From an uncultured Eubacterium sp. (GTDB lineage: Bacteria > Bacillota > Clostridia > Lachnospirales > Lachnospiraceae), in NCBI GenBank assembly GCA_910584595.1, contig CAJUBQ010000159.1, forward strand, positions 1 to 6,483: 6,483 nucleotides of DNA, in the 5' to 3' direction. Shown here piece after piece: positions 1 through 6,483 of this stretch. The notes below the pieces were generated by a model that ran no database searches, was not told where the DNA came from, and saw nothing but the letters and a program-made list of their open reading frames with translations. How positions within the stretch are numbered: position 1 is the stretch's first letter; each line of letters opens with the position of its first letter. Both the position numbers and the translations under genes were made by a program.

Positions 1-141
1 GAATGCTTAGGGATTCTTACGTTCTGGAAACCGGAACAATGAGACAGGGCCGATTTCCTCATCCAGCGTCCGGGAGCCCCAAAAGCAACACTTTGTCTAA
101 ACTGTTGCTTTGTTACTTGTTCACCACTGTGAATAGTAACA
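1..141 (+). repeat. Left copy of a flanking inverted repeat, with two hairpins
   Basis: Bases 1-108 align by eye to the reverse complement of 6351-6456, with about 79 identical positions of 106 aligned and one 2-base gap. Shared blocks include GAATGCTTAGGG at the outer end, CAGCGTCCG in the middle and AACACTTT near the inner end. The inner part folds into two neighbouring hairpins. The first has a 9-bp stem, AAAGCAACA (82-90) with TGTTGCTTT (103-111). The second pairs TGTTACT (111-117) with AGTAACA (135-141) and TTCAC (120-124) with GTGAA (129-133) around a CACT loop. The first stem is kept in the right copy, with one G-T wobble. The left boundary is unknown because the window begins inside the repeat. 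No gene is supported here; the frames are short and broken. From memory, not checked, similar sequences are dispersed in Lachnospiraceae genomes. Confidence 0.7.
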
Positions 142-179
142 GATACAACAAGAATTCAGCGCATTGATAATCGTAAGGC

Positions 180-208
180 TTTACACTGGAATCATTAATT
201 GATATGAT
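180..208 (+). promoter_or_regulatory. Probable sigma-A promoter of the 42-residue ORF
   Basis: A -35 box TTTACA (180-185) and a -10 box TATGAT (203-208) are separated by exactly 17 bases. Each differs from consensus at one position. Transcription would start near 215, giving a short leader that carries the ribosome binding site AAGGGAGGTG (226-235). It is the best promoter I see in the window. It sits just downstream of the left repeat, and it could also supply readthrough transcription to the helicase operon if the hairpin at 375-483 does not stop it. Confidence 0.7.
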
Positions 209-241
209 ATTAATATAGCAACGGTAAGGGAGGTGAAGGGT

Positions 242-370
242 GTGACGGGTAAAGAGATTGTGAATTTAATCCGTGTTTTACGTGAAAAGGGAATGTCTGC
301 TGAAGAAATTCTGGAAATTATTGAGAGAGTTGAGAGTCATTCATCTGCCGAAGATGGGGAGAATAAATAA
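242..370 (+). CDS. Small 42-residue hypothetical protein
   Basis: The frame starts at GTG 242-244 and ends at TAA 368-370. A strong Shine-Dalgarno AAGGGAGGTG (226-235) lies 6 bases before the GTG, and a near-consensus promoter lies upstream, so this is more than a chance frame. The product begins MTGKEIVNLIRVLREKGMS and continues with a charged helical stretch (AEEILEIIERVE) and a polar tail. It looks like two short helices joined at the GMS turn (residues 17-19). There is no signal peptide, membrane segment or cysteine. I recall similar short proteins of about 40-50 residues, with a GKE(I/V)V start and an (M/W)S turn, in clostridia, but cannot name a family or function. It could be a small adaptor or regulator, or the coding part of a repeat element given the repeats on both sides. 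No catalytic role is expected. It is separated from the helicase gene by a large hairpin, so it is probably not part of that operon. Confidence 0.6.
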   Translation: MTGKEIVNLIRVLREKGMSAEEILEIIERVESHSSAEDGENK

Positions 371-374
371 CAAT

Positions 375-483
375 AAGGTGTAAAGTCTGTTCAGGTTAGG
401 AACTGTTCAAAAGTAACTTTTACATAGTGCGAAGGATTTAAAAGTTATTTCTGAATAGTTCCTTATGAAAGATTTTACGCCTT
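375..483 (+). repeat. 109-base long imperfect hairpin; MITE-like element or terminator
   Basis: The outer stem pairs 375-387 with 471-483 (13 of 13 pairs, two of them G-U). The inner stem pairs 399-421 with 440-462 (22 of 23 pairs, two G-U and one A-C mismatch at 410/451). Between them TTCA (390-393) can pair with TGAA (466-469). The loop is roughly 422-439. All four wobble pairs are G-U in + strand RNA and would be A-C mismatches in the opposite strand. The structure begins 5 bases after the small ORF's stop and is followed by a T-rich stretch (482-492), so it could end the small gene's transcript or act as an attenuator ahead of the helicase. Its size and near-perfect symmetry also fit a miniature inverted-repeat element. 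CTGTTCA occurs twice in the left arm (387-393 and 403-409). Confidence 0.75.
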
Positions 484-577
484 GTTTGTTTCTTAATAAA
501 ACATTTTAGAATTTTAGTGAAGTGAAACAGTTGAAAATGAAAGCCAAGTGGGAAGCATACGGGCAGGATAACTTAGA

Positions 578-3500
578 ATGATGAAAAATGTAGTAACGAT
601 TTTTGAAGAAAAAACAGCAGATTGGTTTCGGCATACGCTGGGAGAGCCTACACCTGTGCAGAAAGAGGCGTGGCCTTTGATTGCTGCGGGAGAGCATGTA
701 CTGGTTTCAGCGCCTACAGGAACCGGGAAGACGCTTTCGGCATTTCTTGTGTTTTTAGATCAGATGAACCGGCAGGCGCAGGATGGAATGTTAGAACATC
801 AGTTGCAGGTTATCTATGTATCACCGTTAAAATCGCTGGCGGCGGATATACGGGAAAATTTAAAAAAGCCGCTGGAAGGAATGCAGGCGGATAGGTATAT
901 TACAGTAGGCATCCGTACCGGTGATACGCCGCAGAAGGATCGGCAGCGGATGGTACGTAAACCGCCGCATATATTAATTATTACGCCGGAGTCCTTATAT
1001 TTGATGCTGACGAGCAAAACAGGACAAAATGTGCTGGCAACGGCAAAAGCGGTAATATTAGATGAACTTCATGCTCTTATTGATACAAAAAGAGGCGCGC
1101 ATCTGATGCTTTCTTTAGCACGATTGGACAAGCTGTGTAAACGTCCGCTGCAGAGGATTGGATTATCGGCTACGATAGAACCATTGAAACTGGCAGCAGA
1201 ATATCTTGCGCCGGAAGGCGCCAAAATTGCGGCGCCGGATATGAAAAAGCAAGTGAAGCTTGAGATTTTAAGTCCTTATGTGGATGTAACAAAAGGCAGG
1301 CGAAAGGATCCGGTTTGGGAAGAGCTGGGAGCGCTGGTATATAAATATTGTCAGGGAAGCAGGAGTGTGATTGCTTTTGTGGAAGGCAGACGGTATGCGG
1401 AAAAGCTGGCATATTACGTGAATCTGCTGGGTGGGGAAGGATTTGCCTGTGTACATCATGGGAGCCTTTCGAAAGAACAGCGGATGGAAACGGAGCTGGC
1501 GCTGCGGGATGGTAAGCTGCGGCTTTTGTGTGCGACATCTTCGATGGAGTTAGGTATTGATGTGGGGGAGATCGATCAGGTGTTGCAGGTAGGATGTCCA
1601 CGTACGGTATCGGGTACGATGCAGAGGTTGGGGCGTGCAGGACACAACCCGGGGCGGGTCAGCGTGATGTATCTTTTTCCGCGTACTGCGCCGGAATGTA
1701 TCTCTTGCGGTATGACGGCTCAGCTGGCCAGAGAAGGTGGTGTGGAGCATTTGCATCCGCCTAGAGAATGTCTGGATGTGTTGGCGCAGCACCTGGTTTC
1801 CATGGCAGCGTACCGCAGTTATGAGCTGGATGAAGTGATGGAGATACTTCCGCGGGCCTGGCCGTTTCGTATGGTTACAAAGGAGGATGTAAAGGCAGTG
1901 CTTGGGATGCTGGCAGGAGATTATGAACATGCACAGGATATTCCGGTGCGCCCAAGAGTGCTGTATGACAGAATTCATGAAAAAGTAGAAGGGGACGGCT
2001 ACAGCAGAATGCTTGCAGTATCTGCAGGGGGTACGATTCCGGATAAAGGGCTGTATGATGTACGAACTGAGGCGGGTGTTAAGCTTGGAGAAGTGGACGA
2101 AGAATTTGTCTACGAGTCGCAGAAGGGGGACCGGTTTATTCTTGGTTCGTTTGCGTGGAAAGTAGTAAATATCAGCAGGGATACGGTAACGGTTGTACAG
2201 GCGCCGGTGGAAGGTGCAAGACTTCCGTTTTGGAAAGGAGAACTGAAGGGAAGGGATAAGCGCACCGGAGAAGCATTTGGGCGGATGTTTCATGAATTGC
2301 AGGATGCACATGAAGATGGAAAGCTTGCGGATGCATTGGAACGTTTGGGGCTGGATGAATCTGCGGTAAAGTTATCGGCAGGTTATATTGAACGGCAGAT
2401 AAAAGCAGCTGGAAGTCTTGCGGATGATCGCACGATTTTAGTAGAGCATTTTCGAGATGCGTCCGGGAACTGCCAGCTGATGTTTCATTCTGTTTTTGGC
2501 AGGCGTATCAATGCGCCGCTTGCGATATTAGCGGCTCATACTGTTCGGAAACAATTGGGGATAGAGACAGGGAGTGTGGATGAAGAGGATGGCTTTTTGC
2601 TGTATGCATACGGTGAACAGAATTTGCCGGAAGGGGTGCTTGATATGCTGGAGCCGGAGACTTGCATCCGCAGTCTGGAAATTTTACTGCCGGAAACATC
2701 TGTTTTTAATATGGCGTTTCGATATAACAGCGGACGGGCGCTGATGATGGGTGTGAAAAAAAACGGCCGTCAGCCTTTGTGGATGCAGCGGTTAAAAAGT
2801 GCGCAGATGTTGGAAAAAGTTGTTCGGGAACAGGAACATCCGCTCATTCGTGAGACAAGACGCGAGTGCATGGATGATTTATGGGACTGCGAAGGATTAT
2901 GTCAGCTGTTATCAGATATACGTGCAGGTGTGGTGGAAGTACGGGAAATATATACGGATATACCATCGCCCATGTCGCTTCCTCTGCAGTGGGCGCAGGA
3001 AGCGGCGGTGATGTATGATTATGCGCCGACGCCGGGAGGGATTCATGCGGCTGTGCAGGATGCATTAAAAGAACAGGCGGCACAGGGTAAAAAGTTATTG
3101 CGGCCAGGCAAAGAGGAACTGTCGTGGGTGCAGGATGAGCATGATAAACTGCCGCAGGATCAGCAGCAGCTTCATTCATTGTTGATGATACAGGGAGATA
3201 TAGCGGCTGGCGAATGGGATATTCCTGCCAGCTGGCTGGAAGAATTGGCGCAGGAAGGAAGAGTCGTTTATTTGGAGCAGGGACTTTGGATTGCTGTGGA
3301 ACAGGAAGAGGAGTATATGCGGGCTCTTGGGGAGGCGCCGGTTGATAAGATACAGGATACAGAAAGCGGTTTAGAATCTGTAAGAAAGGCACGAATGCAT
3401 ATTGTAAGGCGAATGCTTCGATATCGTGGCGCTGCGGATGCAGAACAGACAGCAGACCGCTACGGATGGAACACAGAGCTGGCGCAAGAGATTTTGCAGG

Positions 3501-4771
3501 CGTTATGCACGCAGAGAGAAGCGGTTATGCAGGACGGCATGTACTATCATGCGGTCTTATATCAGCGGGCAAGAGTACGTACGCTGAAACGGCGGCGGGA
3601 AGAAGTAAAGACCTGTGCGCCGGAAGCGTACGCGGCGCTGCTGCTTGGGAAAATGAGTTCCAGCGCTCCGGCGAAGGAGTGTCTGGAACAGACGTTAAAA
3701 TGTTATGCGGGAGTTGTGCTTGGAGCAACTTTGTGGGAAACGGTTGTGCTGCCGGCAAGGGTGAAAAATTACCGGGAGTCGATGCTGGATGCATTTTTGG
3801 CAGAAGGAGCAATGTATTGGCATATGGATGAAAAGGGCGGATTATGTTTTCGGAGTCAGGAAGATGTGGATTGGGAGGCTGATTTGATAAGTGAGCTGCC
3901 AAAGTTAGGTGATAAAGAGCAGCTGGTGTATGAGACGCTGTTAAAGCGTGGCGCGAGCTTTCTTCAGCCTTTGAATCGTTTGCTGGCTGGAGAGTCTGCG
4001 CATGAAATATTGCTGTCGCTGATGAAAAAGGGATTTGTTTGTGCAGATAGTTTTGTTCCGGTACGTCAATGGATAGAGATGGAGAAGGCAAAAAAGATGA
4101 CGCCCAAACGGCTGGCAGGTATGCGGGTAAAGGCATTGCGGGCCGGGAGATGGGATGTGGTAAGGCCGGTTCAGAAACAGACGCAGAAAGAAGAAAAAGA
4201 AGAAATGGAACGAAAACTGGAACAATGTTTTGAACGCAGTCTGATTTTGAGCAAGGAAACAGCGGCAGCCTGGGGGATTTCCTGGCAGGAAGCATTGTCT
4301 GTGCTGCGTATTTGGGAATATACCGGACAGGCCAGAAGAGGTTATTTTGTGGAAGGAATGTCCGGAGCTCAATTTATCCGAGGAAAAGATTATGCAGCAG
4401 TTGTTCGGATGCTGCAAAGACCGGAGCAAAAGTTGGTTTGGGTCCATGCCGTAGATCCTGCACAATGCTGGGGAAGGATACTGCCACACAAGGAGGGACG
4501 CAGTTTTTTGCATGTACCGGGAACGGCTGTGGCTTGTTTTGGGGGACTTCCGGCAGCAGTATTTGAAAGGCAGGGGAAAACGTTGCGGGTGTTCGAAGAG
4601 GAATTGGCGGAAACATGTATGCAGGAATTTGTAAAGGAGTTTCATAAGGGAAAGATTTTTGTGGGGCTAAAGCGGATCGTAGTGAAGGAGTTTCCAAAAA
4701 CTGCAGAAAATGCTTTGGCGGCAGCGGGATTTCATAGAGAAATGCAGGATTTTGTATTGTATAAAAAATGA
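578..4771 (+). CDS. lhr: Lhr-type DEAD/DEAH-box ATP-dependent helicase, full-length form
   Basis: A 1397-residue superfamily 2 helicase expected to move 3'-5' on single-stranded DNA in the cytoplasm and unwind DNA or RNA:DNA duplexes, a role tied to DNA repair in studied Lhr proteins. Visible motifs: Q-like PTPVQ (25-29), Walker A APTGTGKT (45-52), SPLKSLAAD (82-90), TPESL (136-140), Walker B DELH (162-165), SAT (197-199), FVEGRR (267-272), TSSMELGID (320-328) and QRLGRAGH (349-356), an Lhr hallmark. Lhr core signatures follow: FGRRIN (640-645), FRYNSGRAL (714-722) and ETRRECMDD (759-767). The C-terminal region (about 930-1397) includes LWETVVLPARVKNY (1052-1065), RRGYFVEGMSGAQF (1253-1266) and VDPAQCWGRILP (1292-1303), typical of long Lhr proteins. 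No frameshift is seen, and the length is near that of E. coli Lhr (about 1.5 kb of residues). The start at ATG 578 has AGGA at 565-568; ATG 581 is an alternative. No convincing own promoter is visible. GC is about 50%, and the stop overlaps the next gene. Confidence 0.95.
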   Translation: MMKNVVTIFEEKTADWFRHTLGEPTPVQKEAWPLIAAGEHVLVSAPTGTGKTLSAFLVFLDQMNRQAQDGMLEHQLQVIYVSPLKSLAADIRENLKKPLEGMQADRYITVGIRTGDTPQKDRQRMVRKPPHILIITPESLYLMLTSKTGQNVLATAKAVILDELHALIDTKRGAHLMLSLARLDKLCKRPLQRIGLSATIEPLKLAAEYLAPEGAKIAAPDMKKQVKLEILSPYVDVTKGRRKDPVWEELGALVYKYCQGSRSVIAFVEGRRYAEKLAYYVNLLGGEGFACVHHGSLSKEQRMETELALRDGKLRLLCATSSMELGIDVGEIDQVLQVGCPRTVSGTMQRLGRAGHNPGRVSVMYLFPRTAPECISCGMTAQLAREGGVEHLHPPRECLDVLAQHLVSMAAYRSYELDEVMEILPRAWPFRMVTKEDVKAVLGMLAGDYEHAQDIPVRPRVLYDRIHEKVEGDGYSRMLAVSAGGTIPDKGLYDVRTEAGVKLGEVDEEFVYESQKGDRFILGSFAWKVVNISRDTVTVVQAPVEGARLPFWKGELKGRDKRTGEAFGRMFHELQDAHEDGKLADALERLGLDESAVKLSAGYIERQIKAAGSLADDRTILVEHFRDASGNCQLMFHSVFGRRINAPLAILAAHTVRKQLGIETGSVDEEDGFLLYAYGEQNLPEGVLDMLEPETCIRSLEILLPETSVFNMAFRYNSGRALMMGVKKNGRQPLWMQRLKSAQMLEKVVREQEHPLIRETRRECMDDLWDCEGLCQLLSDIRAGVVEVREIYTDIPSPMSLPLQWAQEAAVMYDYAPTPGGIHAAVQDALKEQAAQGKKLLRPGKEELSWVQDEHDKLPQDQQQLHSLLMIQGDIAAGEWDIPASWLEELAQEGRVVYLEQGLWIAVEQEEEYMRALGEAPVDKIQDTESGLESVRKARMHIVRRMLRYRGAADAEQTADRYGWNTELAQEILQALCTQREAVMQDGMYYHAVLYQRARVRTLKRRREEVKTCAPEAYAALLLGKMSSSAPAKECLEQTLKCYAGVVLGATLWETVVLPARVKNYRESMLDAFLAEGAMYWHMDEKGGLCFRSQEDVDWEADLISELPKLGDKEQLVYETLLKRGASFLQPLNRLLAGESAHEILLSLMKKGFVCADSFVPVRQWIEMEKAKKMTPKRLAGMRVKALRAGRWDVVRPVQKQTQKEEKEEMERKLEQCFERSLILSKETAAAWGISWQEALSVLRIWEYTGQARRGYFVEGMSGAQFIRGKDYAAVVRMLQRPEQKLVWVHAVDPAQCWGRILPHKEGRSFLHVPGTAVACFGGLPAAVFERQGKTLRVFEEELAETCMQEFVKEFHKGKIFVGLKRIVVKEFPKTAENALAAAGFHREMQDFVLYKK

Positions 4772-5592
4772 AGGAAATTAAATATAATGAAATTTTATTT
4801 TGGAATACGCATAAGAATCCAGAAATTGATTCATATATTATAGACTTTATGGATGAAAATCCTTGTGATATTATTATATTAGCAGAATATATAAATAACA
4901 TAAACGGGTTGTGTAATCAATTGGCGATCTTAAAACTGGATTATTATGTATGGAATAGTCTTGCTTGTGATAAGGTTAAGATTATATCAAAACAATGTTA
5001 TAAAAATAAGCTTATGCAGGATGAAAAAAGATATTGTATTTACAGTATGGAAACGGCATATGGAAAATATATTTTAACAGCGCTTCATCTGCCAAGCAAA
5101 CTGCATTTTGAACCACCGGATACAGAATTTTATGCAAGAAGAATCAGAAGTGATATTGAAAATGCAGAAGAAAAAGTCAGGCATCATAAGACGTTTGTGG
5201 TAGGGGATTTTAACGTAAATCCATTTGAGAATGCCTGTATCAATGCAGATTGTTTTCATGCTTTGCCAAATAGTTTTGAAGCAAAAAAAGGCGTCAGAAA
5301 GGTATCAGGTCTTTCATTTACAACTTTTTATAATCCGATGTGGAATTTATTTGGAGATTTTAACGATATTAGTGGCTCTTATTTTTATAATAAAAATCAA
5401 ATTCGATTATATCAATGGAATATATATGATCAAGTAATTTTAAGGCCGGAATTAATAGAAGATTTTTTAAATGACAGTTTAAAAATTGTAGATGAAATTA
5501 AAGGAAAAAGTATTTTAAATAGAAATGGAAAACCTAATAAGAAAATAAGCGATCATCTGCCAATATATTTTGAAATTAAGGAGGAAATGTAA
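4768..5592 (+). CDS. Endonuclease/exonuclease/phosphatase (EEP, DNase I-like) family protein
   Basis: A 274-residue cytoplasmic protein with the complete set of EEP-fold active-site motifs: WN with Asn13, the metal-binding Glu40 in ILAEY, His107 in LHLPS, GDFN with Asp147 and Asn149, Asp221 in IYDQVIL, and the C-terminal SDHLP with Asp262 and His263. The fold catalyses Mg-dependent phosphodiester or phosphate-ester hydrolysis. The substrate (DNA, RNA, nucleotide or lipid) cannot be told from the sequence, but the lack of a signal peptide and the helicase neighbour favour a nucleic acid. The ATG overlaps the helicase stop as ATGA. The nearest AGGA lies 18 bases upstream, too far to act well, so translation probably depends on ribosomes finishing the helicase. 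The next in-frame Met (28) would lose the WN motif, which supports this start. The gene is about 30% GC with A/T-ending codons, unlike the helicase, which suggests transfer. Confidence 0.85.
   Translation: MKEIKYNEILFWNTHKNPEIDSYIIDFMDENPCDIIILAEYINNINGLCNQLAILKLDYYVWNSLACDKVKIISKQCYKNKLMQDEKRYCIYSMETAYGKYILTALHLPSKLHFEPPDTEFYARRIRSDIENAEEKVRHHKTFVVGDFNVNPFENACINADCFHALPNSFEAKKGVRKVSGLSFTTFYNPMWNLFGDFNDISGSYFYNKNQIRLYQWNIYDQVILRPELIEDFLNDSLKIVDEIKGKSILNRNGKPNKKISDHLPIYFEIKEEM
5578..5585 (+). promoter_or_regulatory. Strong ribosome binding site for the 175-residue gene
   Basis: AAGGAGGA lies inside the last codons of the EEP gene, 6 bases before ATG 5592. It decides the start of the downstream gene. 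The nearby ATG at 5587-5589 is in the EEP frame and is followed at once by TAA, so it is not a start. The third gene therefore has its own efficient initiation site, whereas the EEP gene appears to rely on coupling. Confidence 0.8.
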
Positions 5593-6119
5593 TGGAAAAT
5601 TTGTTGGAAGTAAAATATGATGTAACTGCCACAGCTGAGATGCCAAAAAAAATTTTAGAAGAACAATGCGGGAATCTGACAAGAAGCACGAATGGCATTG
5701 TGATTGCAAGAGTTGCCGAATATACAGGAAATATTGAGTCATATATTATTCCTGGCATATCTGACAGACTGAAAACGTCTACGATGCAGCTGAATGAAAT
5801 TTTTGAGGATCGAAAAATAAATATTCAGACAGTTTTAGGAGAAATGGGAGATGAGCCTTTTACATATGAATTTTTTCTCTCATCTAAAAGTATGCCGGAT
5901 TATAAGTTCAGAATTATGTTTTTAAAAAACGGAATTATGGGATATCCGTTAAAAATTGTATTGGAAGAGGGAATCGCAGAAGAAATTAACGATTCTAATC
6001 ATGGATACACTTACGTGATACAAAATCAGGAACAATTTTTAGTAATATTGAAAAAAATATTAAATTCTGCAAGAGTTACAGATATTGTAACGAGACTGAT
6101 ACAGATGTATAATAACTGA
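5592..6119 (+). CDS. Unrecognised 175-residue protein, likely partner of the EEP protein
   Basis: I do not recognise this protein. It starts at ATG 5592, overlapping the EEP stop by one base (TAATG) behind a strong ribosome binding site, and ends at TGA 6117-6119. It appears to be a soluble mixed alpha/beta protein. An early strand-like VKYDVTATAE is followed by a helix (PKKILEEQ) and a central strand-rich part (FTYEFFLSSK, YKFRIMFLK). A C-terminal helical tail (about 147-173) contains FLVILKKILNSARV and DIVTRLIQMY. There is one cysteine (26), no signal peptide, no clear membrane helix and no catalytic motif I can name. GC content is about one third, like the EEP gene and unlike the helicase, so the two probably arrived together. 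The tight overlap suggests a joint function, such as an inhibitor, adaptor or specificity subunit of the hydrolase, but this is inference only. Confidence 0.8.
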   Translation: MENLLEVKYDVTATAEMPKKILEEQCGNLTRSTNGIVIARVAEYTGNIESYIIPGISDRLKTSTMQLNEIFEDRKINIQTVLGEMGDEPFTYEFFLSSKSMPDYKFRIMFLKNGIMGYPLKIVLEEGIAEEINDSNHGYTYVIQNQEQFLVILKKILNSARVTDIVTRLIQMYNN

Positions 6120-6123
6120 AAAA

Positions 6124-6483
6124 GAATGCGGATAATTCATCCTAAATTTAATCAACGTAGCCCGCTACGCCTCATCCCTCCGTCTTGCAGACTGAAAATT
6201 TATCCTGCGCCAAAGGTGCGGTTCATTAGCAATGTCATTTACTTAACGGATTCCCGAACGACTCTGCGTCTGGCAGAATGGTTTTGCCGGCTGGAACATC
6301 CTCTGAGCGGACAGGGGCAACACTGCATAAGCGTGAACTTAAGCGGAAATGCAACAATCTACAAAAAGTGTTACATTCTGGCTACTCGGACGCTGTGAGA
6401 GAAAATCTGCCCCGTCTGCTGTGTCCGCTCCAGAATGCAAGAAGCCCTAAGCATTCTGCATCCAGGCTGTGGAACCGGACGGT
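6124..6483 (-). repeat. Right repeat region, containing the inverted copy of the left flank
   Basis: After the last gene, no coding sequence is convincing. Bases 6351-6456 are the reverse complement of window bases 1-108 at about 74% identity, so this copy is in opposite orientation. Its outer end has a perfect 8-bp hairpin, CAGAATGC (6431-6438) with GCATTCTG (6451-6458) around a 12-base loop. The sequence nearer the genes is unrelated to the left flank. It holds the palindrome CGTAGC-CC-GCTACG (6156-6169) inside a looser fold that pairs GATAATTCA (6131-6139) with TGAA (6193-6196) and TTATC (6200-6204). GAATGC at 6124-6129 and GCATTC at 6451-6456 could be the ends of one 333-base element, though the match is short. 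None of the stems is followed by a T-run, so no standard terminator for the operon is visible. Similar sequences are, from memory and unchecked, multicopy in Lachnospiraceae. Confidence 0.65.

Noticed and set aside
482..512. Possible promoter for the helicase (TTGTTT with TAGAAT)
   Set aside because: The available pairings give a spacing of 19 or 15 bases with a poor -35 box, and the T-rich sequence is equally explained as the tail of the hairpin before it. Not strong enough to list.
1550..2311. Long antisense frame inside the helicase gene, and similar ones at 3525-4295 and 3941-4645
   Set aside because: They are shadows of the high-GC helicase coding sequence. Their products are rich in Pro, His, Ser and Leu with no domain, and the helicase frame carries all the conserved motifs.
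4768..5592. Secreted EEP toxin such as a CdtB-like or sphingomyelinase-like enzyme
   Set aside because: There is no signal peptide or membrane segment at the N-terminus, and the gene is translationally coupled to a cytoplasmic helicase.
578..6119. Known defence system with a large helicase, such as Druantia or DISARM
   Set aside because: The helicase has the ordinary full-length Lhr layout, and no methyltransferase, phospholipase D or other marker partner of those systems is present in the window.
6126..6398. 90-residue frame on the + strand after the last gene
   Set aside because: It has no ribosome binding site, lies wholly within the right repeat region, runs through its palindromes, and part of it is the reverse complement of the non-coding left flank. 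The protein has no recognisable domain.
1..6483. CRISPR array, tRNA, rRNA or riboswitch
   Set aside because: No regularly spaced direct repeats, no cloverleaf with a CCA-type acceptor and no recognisable aptamer core were seen in the three non-coding stretches.

Overview
The window looks like a stretch of chromosome from a gut-type clostridium, most likely family Lachnospiraceae. This is an inference from the near-consensus sigma-A promoter, the purine-rich AGGAGG-type ribosome binding sites, the moderate GC content of the main gene, and flanking repeats that resemble ones I remember from Lachnospiraceae genomes. No database could be searched.

Layout, left to right. Bases 1-141 are a repeat-like sequence with two tight hairpins. 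A good promoter (180-208) then drives a 42-codon open frame (242-370). A 109-base, almost fully paired hairpin (375-483) lies between that small gene and the main gene. Bases 578-4771 encode an uninterrupted 1397-residue Lhr-type DNA helicase with all the helicase motifs and the long Lhr C-terminal region. Its stop codon overlaps (ATGA) the start of an endonuclease/exonuclease/phosphatase (EEP) fold hydrolase (4768-5592). That gene in turn overlaps by one base a 175-residue protein I do not recognise (5592-6119). Bases 6120-6483 carry no convincing gene. They hold a second repeat sequence, and its outer part is an inverted, about 74% identical copy of bases 1-108.

The three larger genes read as one translationally coupled unit. 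A helicase that moves along and unwinds nucleic acid is followed by a probable metal-dependent phosphodiesterase or nuclease and an unknown partner. The helicase is about half GC, while the two downstream genes are only about 30% GC, and the change falls at the ATGA junction. The simplest reading is that a foreign nuclease-plus-partner pair was captured at the 3' end of a resident lhr gene, with repeats on both sides. Whether the three proteins cooperate in DNA repair or in defence against foreign DNA is inference. The most unusual features are this coupled helicase-nuclease-unknown cassette, the inverted repeats that bracket the whole window, and the long hairpin whose arm differences nearly all keep RNA pairing on the + strand.
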